In this document: positions 14,029 through 26,000 of the stretch, piece by piece
How positions within the stretch are numbered: position 1 is the stretch's first letter
Layout of the letters: each line of letters starts with the position of its first letter
Assembly: GCA_905221605.1 (NCBI GenBank)
Contig: CAJNDS010002785.1
Location: 216,705 to 277,928 of the forward strand
DNA length: 61,224 nt
Reading direction: 5' to 3'
Source: Symbiodinium natans
Lineage: Eukaryota; Sar; Dinophyceae; Suessiales; Symbiodiniaceae
Program-made: the position numbers and the translations under genes
Notes under the pieces: model-generated
Databases searched by the model: none
Told to the model about the DNA's origin: nothing
The model's input: the letters and a program-made list of their open reading frames with translations, nothing else

Positions 14029-17000
14029 ATCATCTGCAGGCCAATGCAAGCAAAAAAACAACCATGTCCGCTCCAATTAAGAAGACAAGAGACTAAAACA
14101 ATAGTGAAACCTTGATAAGGTTGTGTCAGAGCCTGCTTAAACATGCAGGCCCTTGCGAGGTGGGGGAAGGAGCTGCGTTCCACAAGAATCTGTCAAGCAT
14201 CTCTGTAAACGATCAATTTCGGCAGAGATGCCGGAGGGCCGAAGGAAGGCAATGAGGGACTCCGAAGACGTGGCCTTCACACGTGTGCGTTTGCAATCGC
14301 ATCTGCATATAGATGGCCCATGGTCCCTCCAAGTGGGCGCAACTTCGGCCACGTGTAGATTCTAATCACTATTCTGCCTTCTCTCTGTGCGTCGAGACAC
14401 ATGAACACATGACATGGCCGCATGGTTGAGTCCGTTGATGCCTCCCGGCAATGCTCAGGCTCTACTGCGCCCCGCGAGCCGCATCCGTGAGGGTGTGGAC
14501 CAATAGATTCACGCCGTGTTGGCATGCTGGATTTTCTCCTGATGTCAATGAAGGCCGTGACAAACGCGGTGCTTTGGGCCCCTGCCTGATCCAGTGCACG
14601 ATGGAGATCTGCGTTTGTTAATGCTTGGAAGGTCATCGACCGGGCGCACTTCAAGGAAGTCCTCCTCCAGGTTCTCCATGTTCCTCCGATGTCATCACTC
14701 TGCCACTCTGCCATCGGTGTCAGGGCATGCCTCCCCCTATCAGGCCAGTGCCAGGAAGCTCGAGGAGTACCGAGGCAATGAACAGACACCGACACAGATA
14801 CAGCACATCTACATCTGAGAGTCGCGTGGGGGTTTTGAGGGAAGCTCCATGGAGGCTACCTCGATGCAGTGCCGCTTCTGCCCGGGGGCTCATGAAAAGG
14901 CTTATAAGCATTACTCTGAGGAAGCAGCCTTCCCCGTCGTTATCGTGAAACGTATTGGCAGAGGAGAGTTTGCTCAGAGAGAAAGAGAGAGAGAATGTAT
15001 TCAGAGTGTGAGCCGCGAGGTCGGCGCTGCTGAAGGAGGAGCGCCTGGAGCTGGCCGAGGCATTCGAAACACGGACAGCGCATCTTCTTCTCGCAGTAAA
15101 AAGACAGGCACTAAAACCATGTGCTAAAAAAATCAGGTAGTGATTTTCAGGTGAGTTCAGGTGTGCGGCACCTCAAGACAAAGTCCTTGCTTGAGGGGGG
15201 GGGGGGGCAGGGTGGCGCAAGGGATCAGTCTGGAAAAACTAGGTGCCAACAGGAAATGGGCCTGCCGTAAGATGTCTGAAGCAGGCGCTGGTGGAGATGC
15301 ACTTCTACGAAGGCTCAACTCGAAGTTGCTCCTCGCAGTCGACGCTTTCTGTGGCCGTCCAGGTGAGCAAATCATCACGCAAGGAGAGACCGGGGCCACG
15401 TTCTACATCATGTTCTCTGGCACCGTGGATGTCTACAAGGACTTGCAAAGCTTCTTGAATCTGGCTTTGCTTTGGCTGCCGAGTTGTGCTGATGTTGAAA
15501 GTTCCGTGTTTCCCCATGAGTGCCAGGACGACATGAAAATCACCACGCTCGAGGTGCAGCTAGCAGGGCTAGCAGATGTCACAGATCTGTGGAAGATGCG
15601 GGCCTATTAGAGAACGGGAGGCCAGCATGGCCCGCCGCACGACCCAATACTTTGGAGAGTTTGCCTTGACCGGAGCCCCAGCCGTGCAAAGTGCACGTGA
15701 GCGCCGCAGCGGTGTGTTCAGCGTCGGGCTATATGCGGCTATATGATACTATATGCATAGCAGCCTGCAATTAGATTGGAAGATGAGAAGCGGGCTGCGA
15801 CCGTCAAGGTGGGCTCTTTACGAGTTAGTCCTCAGGATGTGGGGACCGAGCTAGGCACGTCGTTTGCGCTTTCGGAGGTCACCTCAGCGTCGGTGCGATG
15901 CTTGGTTCTGGACCGTGAATCCTTCCAAGCCCTGCTGGGCCCGTTGAAGGCGCGCGGACATCCGCGGACATGCACAAATACATACAAATACATTTCATAG
16001 AACAGAAGCACACACAGAGACACAGAGACATACAGACACACACAAACACAGAGACACAGCGACACACGGACGCACGGATACACACACACACACATACATA
16101 GGCAGAGACACAGAATCATCTCTGCAGGAAATCATTGAGAGCCAGAAGTCGAGGAGGCAGACGGATCGCTTCAGCCAACATGAAGAAATGCGGGAGCCTT
16201 AAGCAACTCAGCCTTCATACAGTTTATCTGTCGCACAGCCGGGATTCAGAGGCAAGCTCAAAGGGGTGCTGCGCTGAGCCCCGACAGGGTCAAGGTCTAC
16301 AAGCAGGTCGCCATATGCATGTTTCCGCGCTTTCCAACACTTTCCATACTTACAGAAAAGTGCCATCTTGAACATCTTATTCGCATTCTTCCCCAGGACC
16401 TGGCATACGTGGGATTGCTTGGAGTCGGCGGGTTCTCAAAAGTGGAGTTGTGGCAACACACAGATGCTCGGTGAGTTATTGGACACGGCCTTGACTTAGA
16501 ATTCGCCGAATCACATAATCACATGCATTAAGGAGACGGGAGCAACGTATGCCTTAAAGACCATCGACAAGGGCAGCGCTGGCAGTGCTTGGCTCATGGA
16601 CTCATGGAGCATCTGACCGTGCTCATGTCAGAGATGCCAGGTGTCATTCTGAAGTACAGAATGCAGGAGAGAGCCTTAGAGCCTTAAGTGAGAATGGCTC
16701 ATGTGCGTGGCTTGCTGATCTGCGTGTCCCAGGAGACAGTTCGGAGTGAGAAGAAGGCGGCTGTCCTGCCATGTACTACAGTACTGTAGTTGGTCTGCAG
16801 TATGAGAGCGTTCCATCTTGGATTTCCTTGCTCAGTAGGGGCCATTCGAGCCCATTGCCGCAGCTTTTGCCATCATGCAATCTATGTTAAATGTGCAGTA
16901 GTCACCTTACTGATATTCCTTGACGGCGAACACATGGCGGCCGCAGAATCATATTTTCTTGCGGGAGTTTTCACGCGCGACCGAAATGCCCGTTTACTTT

Positions 17001-20000
17001 CGAGGTTTGAACGTTGAGATCAGCAATCAATACAAGGACAACTGTCACAAGACTGGGCCACAGGTGATGATGATGACTCGCTCGCTCGGCCCTTACTTGC
17101 ATTGGTCTTGCTGCTTAGATGTTTAGACCTCCACCACGGAACGACCATCCTTGGAAGCGCGAGGCCCTTTCTGATCCGACTCGTAGAGTGCTTCAACGGT
17201 GCGAGTCTGAGCTCTGAAGATCTGCTGCAGTAGCACTAGAAGCTCTTTGAATCTCGTGATTCACGAACAGGCGAGGATTGCCTGGAGATCTTGATGGAGG
17301 CAGCCTTAGGCTGGGGAAGGGGGGAAGGGGAGGGGAGGCATAGGACGAGGCAAGAAGGTCGGGAGGGAGAGGGCGAGTGCGAAGTGTCCGCTGCAGGGGG
17401 AGAGCTGCTGGCCACCTACTCCAGGAGAGCTTTCCGCCCTCCCTTCCCTATCTCCTCAGATTTCCTCAGATCTCCTCTTTTGCTCCCCCTTTTGCTCTCG
17501 TTCCTGTATTTACCTCAGTTTTTTCCTCCCCGTGACAACAAAGACTCAGTCGCAGTCGCAGGAAGGGCTTCTGGGGATCGGCCGACCACGCCCGGTACTA
17601 CGTGGCGTCTCGGATGCTTTCCTGTGATGTTTTTGGAGTGAGAGTGGAAGAGCATCAAAGAGGGAAAGAGAGAGACCCAGCCCTGGAGACCTAGATGGAC
17701 GCTGAGAGAAAAAGCAGTGAACAAACCTGAGTCAAAGCACCTAAGGCACACAGACAACCAGACCTGAAAACCAGGACTGTTCGGACAGAGACCCACTTGG
17801 CCGTCGCGGCCGGGTCTTCCCCACTGGGGGGCCCTAAAGTGCGCAGAAGAAGCAGAAGAAGCAGAAGAAGAAGAAGAAGAAGAAGAAGAAGAAGAAGAAG
17901 AAGAAGAGAGAGGGTCACGAATACGGAAGGGACCCAAGTGGAGCAGCGAGGACCGACCAGGCCGTGGATCATCCGAAGATGGGTGAACCGAGACAAACTT
18001 GAGCCCCGCCGAGGCCAGTACGAGAGCCCTTCGAGCGACATCCAGTCACGGCAGATGTTCTGCAAGAGCGAGCACAGCGAGGAGATCGACCAGCACGAAA
18101 AGATGAACAGCGCGAGAGAGACGAAACGAATCACTCAGAGTGTTCGAGTGGAGCCCTTCTTCATCCAGCATATCGAGGGACCGCGCCTCTTGCCGAGCTT
18201 CCCCATTCGGTGCAAGATCAAGGAGAACAATCCACAAGCATGAGCGCGAACACTCCTGCAGCAAGAAGAAGAAGAACAAGAAGAATACGACCATGCAGCC
18301 TACGCAAGAACAGTGGGGGACCGATGCCAGGAAGGTCCCAAGCGAGCCACCGCAGCTCATACAGTACGTCGTCGAGAACGAGGACGAGGCATGGTGAGCC
18401 CTCAAGAGATGCCTTCTCAAAATTCTACACCTTTGGTGAGGGCGACCCGAGTATGGAGATCCGCGACGATGCGGTGCAACGCAGCGTGTGCAGCAGACAA
18501 GATGGACGCATATGGACGCCTTTCGAGGGCTCGGGCATCACGGACCACGGACTACATGATGAGGTGAGAGCTTGGAGCACAAAATGCGGGGACGAAGCCG
18601 CGGCCGGGCCTCCTTTCCGCGAGGCAACCGAATCTACATGTCTTTACGACGTGCACTCGACCGTCTTCGAGGGCCGCCAGGCACTTTGTCAGCATCGGCA
18701 GGGACATTAAGTGAGCAATGTGTTTGCCAGTGGTAGTGATGGGCCCACGTCGTTGGGGGGGCAGGAAGCGCAAGCACGAGCTGCCCGGTGCCCGGACGAT
18801 TGAGATGATCAGGGGTGCCTTCAAGGACCAATTAATCACCAGCCACAGATGCGCGAGACCATGAATTAGAAGGAGGGCCAGCTTACTGTGGGGGGAGGGT
18901 AGCAGATCGCGTGACGCAGTCGAAGCTGGGGTCACGCAGCAACTCTAGACCACGCTGAACCTACTGCAGAGACTCACAAAGATCAGCGCGCACAAGGAGG
19001 GCCCAGCAGAAAGAAGAGGGAAACAGGGAGAGCGAGAGGGAGAGAGAGAGAGAGAGAGAGAGCGACAGCCTTTAGCCTATAGTGGTAATCTCAGAGCTTC
19101 TGCTTCGTGAATTTACATGAGCGTGTGAGGTTTGAGGAGCCGACAATTTTGAATCTGTGTTGGCAAGAGAACAGTCGGAAGACGAGTCGCTATCGACTTT
19201 TGGGTGAAGGCCGGGAGCAGCCTGGCGTTGGAGCACATGCACGAGCGGCGCATCGTGTACCGGGACCTGCTGAGCTTTTTTGGGGTTTGCGTTGCACTAA
19301 ATACACAAATATACCAAACGTCTCCCGAGGACCTGAAGCCGGAGAACATCCTCCTGGACTCCTGGGGGACTCAGCCTCAAAATCGAAGCGCGGGGAAGAC
19401 ACCGAGCTGACGGGGCCACGACAGAATGTAAGGGTGTATATATGCATATTAACTACTAGTTGTAAACGCTTGCGCGAGCCGGACAGGAATTGAGGAAAGA
19501 GGGTTTTTCGCCTCGCAAAAAGCAAGGGGGCTAAACTAAAGATTCTAGGGGTCCCAGGAGCCCAGATGGGGTCCCAGGCGGGGTCCAGGGGTCCCAGTTT
19601 CAGGAAGGGTCCTGGGGTGTCAGGGCCCCAAAACACCCGGCTTCGTGCTTTTTTGGAGCACCCAAAAAGGGGGGGGAAGCATTGGGTCAAAGATCGCGTG
19701 TCTGCTTGTTCCAAATGCTTCTCGGTAGGAAGCCGAGGCGAATACTGTATGTATACTTGTACATATGTTATGTCAGTGTACTACATACGCCATTTAGATT
19801 CACAATGGGACGCATAAGATCATCTCGCGTCTCGTCGCCGTGAGGCGCTTGAAGCTGACGGACATGGGCCTGGCGAAGCTCGTGATCGGCAAGACGTACA
19901 CGACGCCACGCCTCCCTGTTTGTGTGACGGTCTTGTGAGGGTCTATGTTGTCATCGCTGCTCCGGTGAAACACACTTCCTTTCCATTTCTCTCCCATGTT

Positions 20001-23000
20001 GTCCCATACCTCCCCTCGATCAAAAGGTGTGGCACGCCACCGGCTTACAAAGCTTCGGTGTGGGCAAAAGGCTGCCTGTGTTGCTTAGAAGAATGTGCCT
20101 TGCCACGTGGTTTGCAGCCAGTGCCGAGGCCGGAGTACTTCGCGCCAGAGGCCTGTGAGGGCTTGCAGCTTGCAATCCAATCGTACTTGGACTGCATCTT
20201 TCGGAGCATTCTCAAAGTTCGTACATGTTCTCAGATTCTCAGCAGGTCATCGCGCCGCTCGCCAGCACCGGATTCCTTCCCCCAACAAGGGACACTTCTC
20301 TCACTGCACTGCCGCAGGCTCTCGGGCCAAACCACGGGAGTTGAGTCTCAGCAGCACAAGGGGCAAGTTCGCTGTCATTTTCTCGGCAAGTGTGCGACAG
20401 TAGACAAAAGAATGAGTAAATTAGGGAGGTCAATTCGCCGATGGGCCGTTAATGATGAACCCGTGCATGTACACGCGATGCCGTCCAAGATGCATGTTGC
20501 TGTCTGCAGATTTGCAATATTTGGCTACAGCACGCTAGTAACACGCTAGAGGTTCGGTGAATGTGCGAGAGAAGGGGGAAAAATGCACATAATTTTAACG
20601 CTACGCGACCCGCCTCGGCCCGGCCCAGCGCATCCGCGTGAGCATGGTGATTCCGCAGCGCCAAGTCGCTGGACCCCAAGCAACAAGGGTTGGGTTTGGG
20701 GTTCCGGGTTTATGGTTCGGGGTTTAGGGTTGAGGGTTAGTTTAGGGTTGAGGGCTTAGGGCTCAAGGTTCACGGTTTGGGGTTTAGTTTTTTTTGGGTT
20801 TAGGCTTCAAGGTTCAAGGTTGAGGGTTGAGACGGTTCGGCTTGGATTGATCGTAAAGTTGAGCCAGGCCCCTCAAGCAGGGGGGGGGGGCGGAATGGGG
20901 GGGTAGGGGGCTGGGCAGGGGGGGGGGCCTGCTAGGCGGGGCTTCGACTGCGTGGTCGCCAACCGTCCGCTTTCGGATTGTGGTCGCCCACGGGGGGTAC
21001 CCTTTCCAGGTAACAAAAGGAGGAAAGCCAAAGTCATGCATCGCTTCGTGTAGGGGTGAGGCGAGAATTCCCAGAAGCCAGGGTGTTTGGGGGTGGTTTT
21101 TCGGGCAGGCCAGCGGGCTCTCCAAAACTTGTTAGTTTTTTGAAGTGTTTCTTGGCGCCCATGCTGGACGCCCATGTTATGTTATGTCCCTTAAGTTGAC
21201 ATGTCATCGTTTGTTTCTTTCTCTGAAGGCAGATTCGTGAATCTCGTGTGGGCCTTCTGTGAAGATGCAGGGGTAGTACGGGGGAGGGTTAACATTAGCA
21301 TCACCATGCGAGGACTGGTGGACTCTCGGCATATTCCTCTACGAGCTGATGTGTTCGACTGAGATTCGGGGGGGGGGGGCTTCGTCTAAGCTAGTCAACC
21401 CGCTCCTTCCTCCAGCCTGTGACTGTTTTCGTGACATCGGTTCGCACACCTTGTGGCCCTTCGTGGTAATGGTTTGCGACTCATCGGTAACAAGTGTAGC
21501 AGCACGGGCAAGCCCTGCTTGGCAGCCTCATGCTGTGAACCGGAGAAGGTCACGTCTCACCATGCGAGCTGCGCCAAGTCGAAGAGATCAAAGCCCCTAG
21601 CCTTCGCGCAAGCAACTGCGCGCTTCTAGCGCAAGCCACAACTGCGCAAGCCCAGATGAGCAGAAACAACAATGATTGTGGCTCGAATATCCCCCACATT
21701 CCCCCACCCTGCAAGCAAAGACTTTGCTCTCTTTGCAGGGACACTGGGGATTCTCTGGCGATAATCTGGGTTGGGCACTTTAGGACTTCTGTGGGGATGT
21801 TGTGGGGTTGGGCACTCCAGTGATGACTCTCGGCCTTGGGCACTCCAGGGACTCTCTGGGGATACTCTGGGGTGGGATGCGGGTGGGCGAGGAGTAGACC
21901 GGGCGAGGAGAAGAGTGTATAGCTCTTAACCTAACAACTCGAAACCAAGGGTGGGGAACAATGGTGTGCAAGCGAAGACTCGAAGTGCGTAAGGTCGCGT
22001 AGGCAGAATCCTTCCTGCCAGTCTGCCAGTGCTCTGAAGTCAGCTGAGCCAGCTGTTCCACCCTGCACAGCACACTGCTGCTGCACCTTAAGAGGAAGTT
22101 GCTGTTCACCCCAAGATGCCCCCAAAGATAGTGCCGAGAGCCCGAGGTGCAGCAGCACGCCCTTCATGGCTGCACATCCGATGCAGATTTATGCCAAGGC
22201 GAGAGCGGCGAGAAGTGGCGCGAGTTTGAACTTGGGTTGGCCGTGTTATATCCGCTTCTCAACGATCAGGTCATGCGTGGCATCGACAAGGCAAGCTTTC
22301 CGAGCTGCTGCCAAGGCTCCCCCGATGCGATGTCCAACGCGATGTTTAACGGGGCATTCGATATCGGCTGTGGTCTTTCTGAGGATACGTCGAGCGCTTG
22401 ATCAAAGCCCTGTCAAGGTCACCCACCGTGTGGCATCTGTGACTGGTAGGTCCTCGTAGTTCTGAGCTCTGGGACGTCTTCAGGCCTCTGCCCGGAGAGC
22501 GGCTGCCCGTGAAACCAGGTGGCTTGAAGAATTTGCAGGACTCTGCCTGCCCAAAAATGCTCACAGGCAGTGTTGTACTTAAGCACCATGAGTCAGAAAG
22601 CGAGTGCATCAGCATCAGATCAACTTCACTATCACTGAATGGAACCGCTGCCTGAGTTGAAAAAGACGAAATGACCCGAGGCCCAAGAGTCCCAGCTGTA
22701 GACCAAGCTGGTATGGGTTGTGAATCCGCCAGGAGCACGAGTGGTTTGAGGGCTTCGACTGGAATGCCTTGCAGGCACCGAAGTTCCTCATGTCCACGGA
22801 GCCATGACCTGAACACATAGCAAACACGGATCAAAAAGCAAGAAGACAAGTCTCGGGAAGCAGCAAAAGAAGCGACCCTGCATGTCTTTAAACACTTACT
22901 TGCACGCAGCCGGCAGCCGGGCTGGCCCAACGCACGGTGAAGCATGCGCATCGGGGTTCCAAGAGGGTCCGCACACACGGTTAGGAGGGGTTTCGGGTCT

Positions 23001-26000
23001 TTCAGAAGGGGGTTCAGTGGCCAGGGGGCCGGCTTTCGGCCGAAAGCCAAGGCGAACTCAAGCTTGTTTTTGCCGCTTTGTTGGATGTAAGACTTCGTGT
23101 CATTGCCACGTATATGTCGCGATGACACCGCAAGTCTGTGTCACAACGAGGGACAACTCGGCTTCACTTTGCTCCGTCGCTCCAGCGCTTGCTTGTGTGT
23201 TTGTTATTATTATGTGTTTGTTTTTGTCCTCTCTCTCTCTCTGTTTCTTTCTTCGGTGAAGGAGAGGTTGCAAATCACGTTTCGGTGGACATAATATAAG
23301 GGAGAGGGGTCATTTTGGAACGCGCAAGGGAGTCATTTTGGAACGCGTAAAGGGGTCATTTTGGAACGCGTAAAGGGGTCATTTTGGAACGCGTTTCTCT
23401 TGTTTTAGTACTGTTTACAAGGGATTTCTGGTTTCAATGGTTTCCTTGGTTTCCTTGGTTTCCTTGGTTCCCATGGTTTCCTTGGTTCCCATGGTTTCCT
23501 TGGTTCCTATGGTTTCCATGGTTTCCGTGGTTTCTATGGTTTCTATGGTTTTCTATGGTTTCCTTAGTTTCCTTGGTTTCCATGCTTTCCTCTGTTTCTG
23601 TGGTTTTCATGGTTTCCGTGGTTTCCTTGGCTTGTGTGGTTTCCATGGTTTCCGTGGTTTCTATGGTTTCTATGGTTTTCTTGGTTTCCTTGGTTTCCTT
23701 GGTTTCTTTGGTTTCTACGGTTTCCATGGTTTATATGGTTTCCATGGTTTCCTTGGTTCCTTGCTTCGTGGTGTCCATGGTTTCCTGGACTTGTGTGGTT
23801 TACATTGTTTCCCTGGTTTCTATGGTTTCTATGGTTTTCTTGGTTTCCTTGGTTTCCTTGGTTTCTATGGTTTCTCTGGTTTCTTTGGTTTCCGCACCCT
23901 GATTTTAAGCCGTGCAAGCTTGCTTCAAAGCATATGAAACTTTTTTTGAAACCCATCATGCACGCATTGTGTTTGCAAATGGGGGGGGGCTGCGCCCCCC
24001 CCAACCCCCCCGCTTTTTTTAAGCCGTGCAAGCTTGCTTCAAAGCATATGAAACTTTTTTTGAAACCCATCATGCACGCATTGTGTTTGCAAACCCCCCG
24101 CTTTTTTTAAGCCGTGCAAGCTTGCTTCCGAGCATATGCAACTTTTTTTGAAACCCATCATGCAAGCGTTGTGTTTGCAAATGGGGGGGCTGCGCCCCCC
24201 CCAACCCCCCCGCTTTGTTTAAGCCGTGCAAGCTTGCTTCAAAGCATATGGGTTGCGTTCAAAATTCGCGTGTCTGCTCAGTTACTTTAATTTACATTAA
24301 TTGGTTTGGCCGGTCTATTTTCATGTCTTTGCTATAAGGCGGCACCGAGGGGGATCCCCTAAAACCCCAGTGTGGCGCTAGGAAAACGCTAGGTTCGCGC
24401 TAGGTAAAATCAACAAACATTATTTCAAATTTCGCATGTCACCACTAAGCGAACCCAACAGAGATTGATTGAGAAGGCCCAGCCAGGCGCACCACCCGAA
24501 ATATGCGTACAACATCCGGGGTGGTGTAATAACCCCGCGCCTCTTCGTTATGAATTGACGGGGCCCTGTTGCCAGGGGATAGGGGTTTTTTCTAGGAAAA
24601 GCGATGACAAGAAAGAAACGATATTCTTGTTATACTTGGTACATGTGCTGCTCCTGGCTTGTTTTCGTCGTTCATTACGTCGTGGTATCAGATCTTGGAA
24701 AATCCGGGACAGTGTTTTGCGTTAGCGCCGCGCTAGCACGGCGCTAGCAAAATGTCAACGCAAACTCCCCCGGCAGACCATGGCCCATTCACACCATAGA
24801 ACCGATAGTGCTATGCTTGCTGGAGCTCGAGCCCCGCAAGTGGCGACAGCGGAGAAACCTTCGCTCGCGCCAGAACTCCAGCAGCAGTATGTAGCAGTAA
24901 CACTAGCAGTTCTTGTGACGACTCGTCCGACAGCAGCGCCTGAAAAATGGTCCGCGCTAGCACCCTTTCTAGGAAATCATGCTTGGATCCTTCAGATGTC
25001 GCGTGTGCTACTCCATCTCAATCAGCTTCTTTTTCCTTCAGGACATAAGGCGGCACCGAGGGAGTTCCGATTTAACGTCAATTTCGGGAACAAGCATTTT
25101 GACAACAACCCAATATGAAACTTTTTTTGAAACCCATCATGCACGCATTGTGTTTGCAAATGGGGGGGGCTGCGCCCCCCCCAACCCCCCCGCTTTGTTT
25201 AAGCCGTGCAAGCTTGCTTCAAAGCATATGAAACTTTTTTTGAAACCCATCATGCAAGCATTGTGTTTGCAAATGGGGGGGGGCTGCGCCCCCCCCCCAA
25301 CCCCCCCGCTTTTTTTAAGCCGTGCAAGCTTGCTTCAAAGCATATGAAACTTTTTTTGAAACCCATCATGCACGCATTGTGTTTGCAAATGGGGGGGGCT
25401 GCAAGCTTGCTTCAAAGCATATGAAACTTTTTTTGATGCATTTTACAATGCATTTTTGCGCATTCGCAACTTCGTCCGTGCTTTTTACAGTGCGTTTTTG
25501 CGCATCTGCAAATGCGTTCGTGCACCCTCTGCGGGGATCGCGGGTGTCGAGATGCTGTTTACAGTGTGTTTTTGCGCGTTTGCAAATGCGTTCGTGCACC
25601 CTGTGCGGGGATCGTGGGTCTCGAGATGCTTTTTACAATGTGTTTTTTTGCGCATTAACAAATGCGTTCGTGCACCCTCTGCGGGGATCGTGGGTCTCGA
25701 GATGCTTTTTACAGTGTGTTTTTACGCATTTGCAAATGCGTTCGTGCACCCTCTGCGGGGATCGTGCGTGTCGACATGCGTTTTACAGTGTGTTTTTGCT
25801 CATTTGCAAATGCGTTCGTGCACCCTCTGCGGGGATCGTGCGTGTCCAGATGCTTTTTACAGTGTGTTTTTGCGCATTTGCAAATGCGTTCGTGCACCCT
25901 CTGCGGGGATCGTGGGTGTCGAGATGCGTTTTACAGTGTGTTTTTGCGCATTTGCAAATGCGTTCGTGCACCCTTTGCGGGGATCGCGGGTGTCGAGATG

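Noticed and set aside
13554-14096. Leu-, Thr- and Val-rich ORFs
   Set aside because: By-products of the ACT/ACC triplet repeat, open in three frames.
17797-18243. 148-codon Arg-rich plus-strand ORF as a gene
   Set aside because: Its Arg run is the GAA repeat, and it lies inside an intron of the kinase gene; the remaining part has no motif.
22346-23128. 260-codon minus-strand ORF
   Set aside because: Antisense to well-supported kinase exons (22384-22417, 22495-22538, 22733-22774); no motif of its own.
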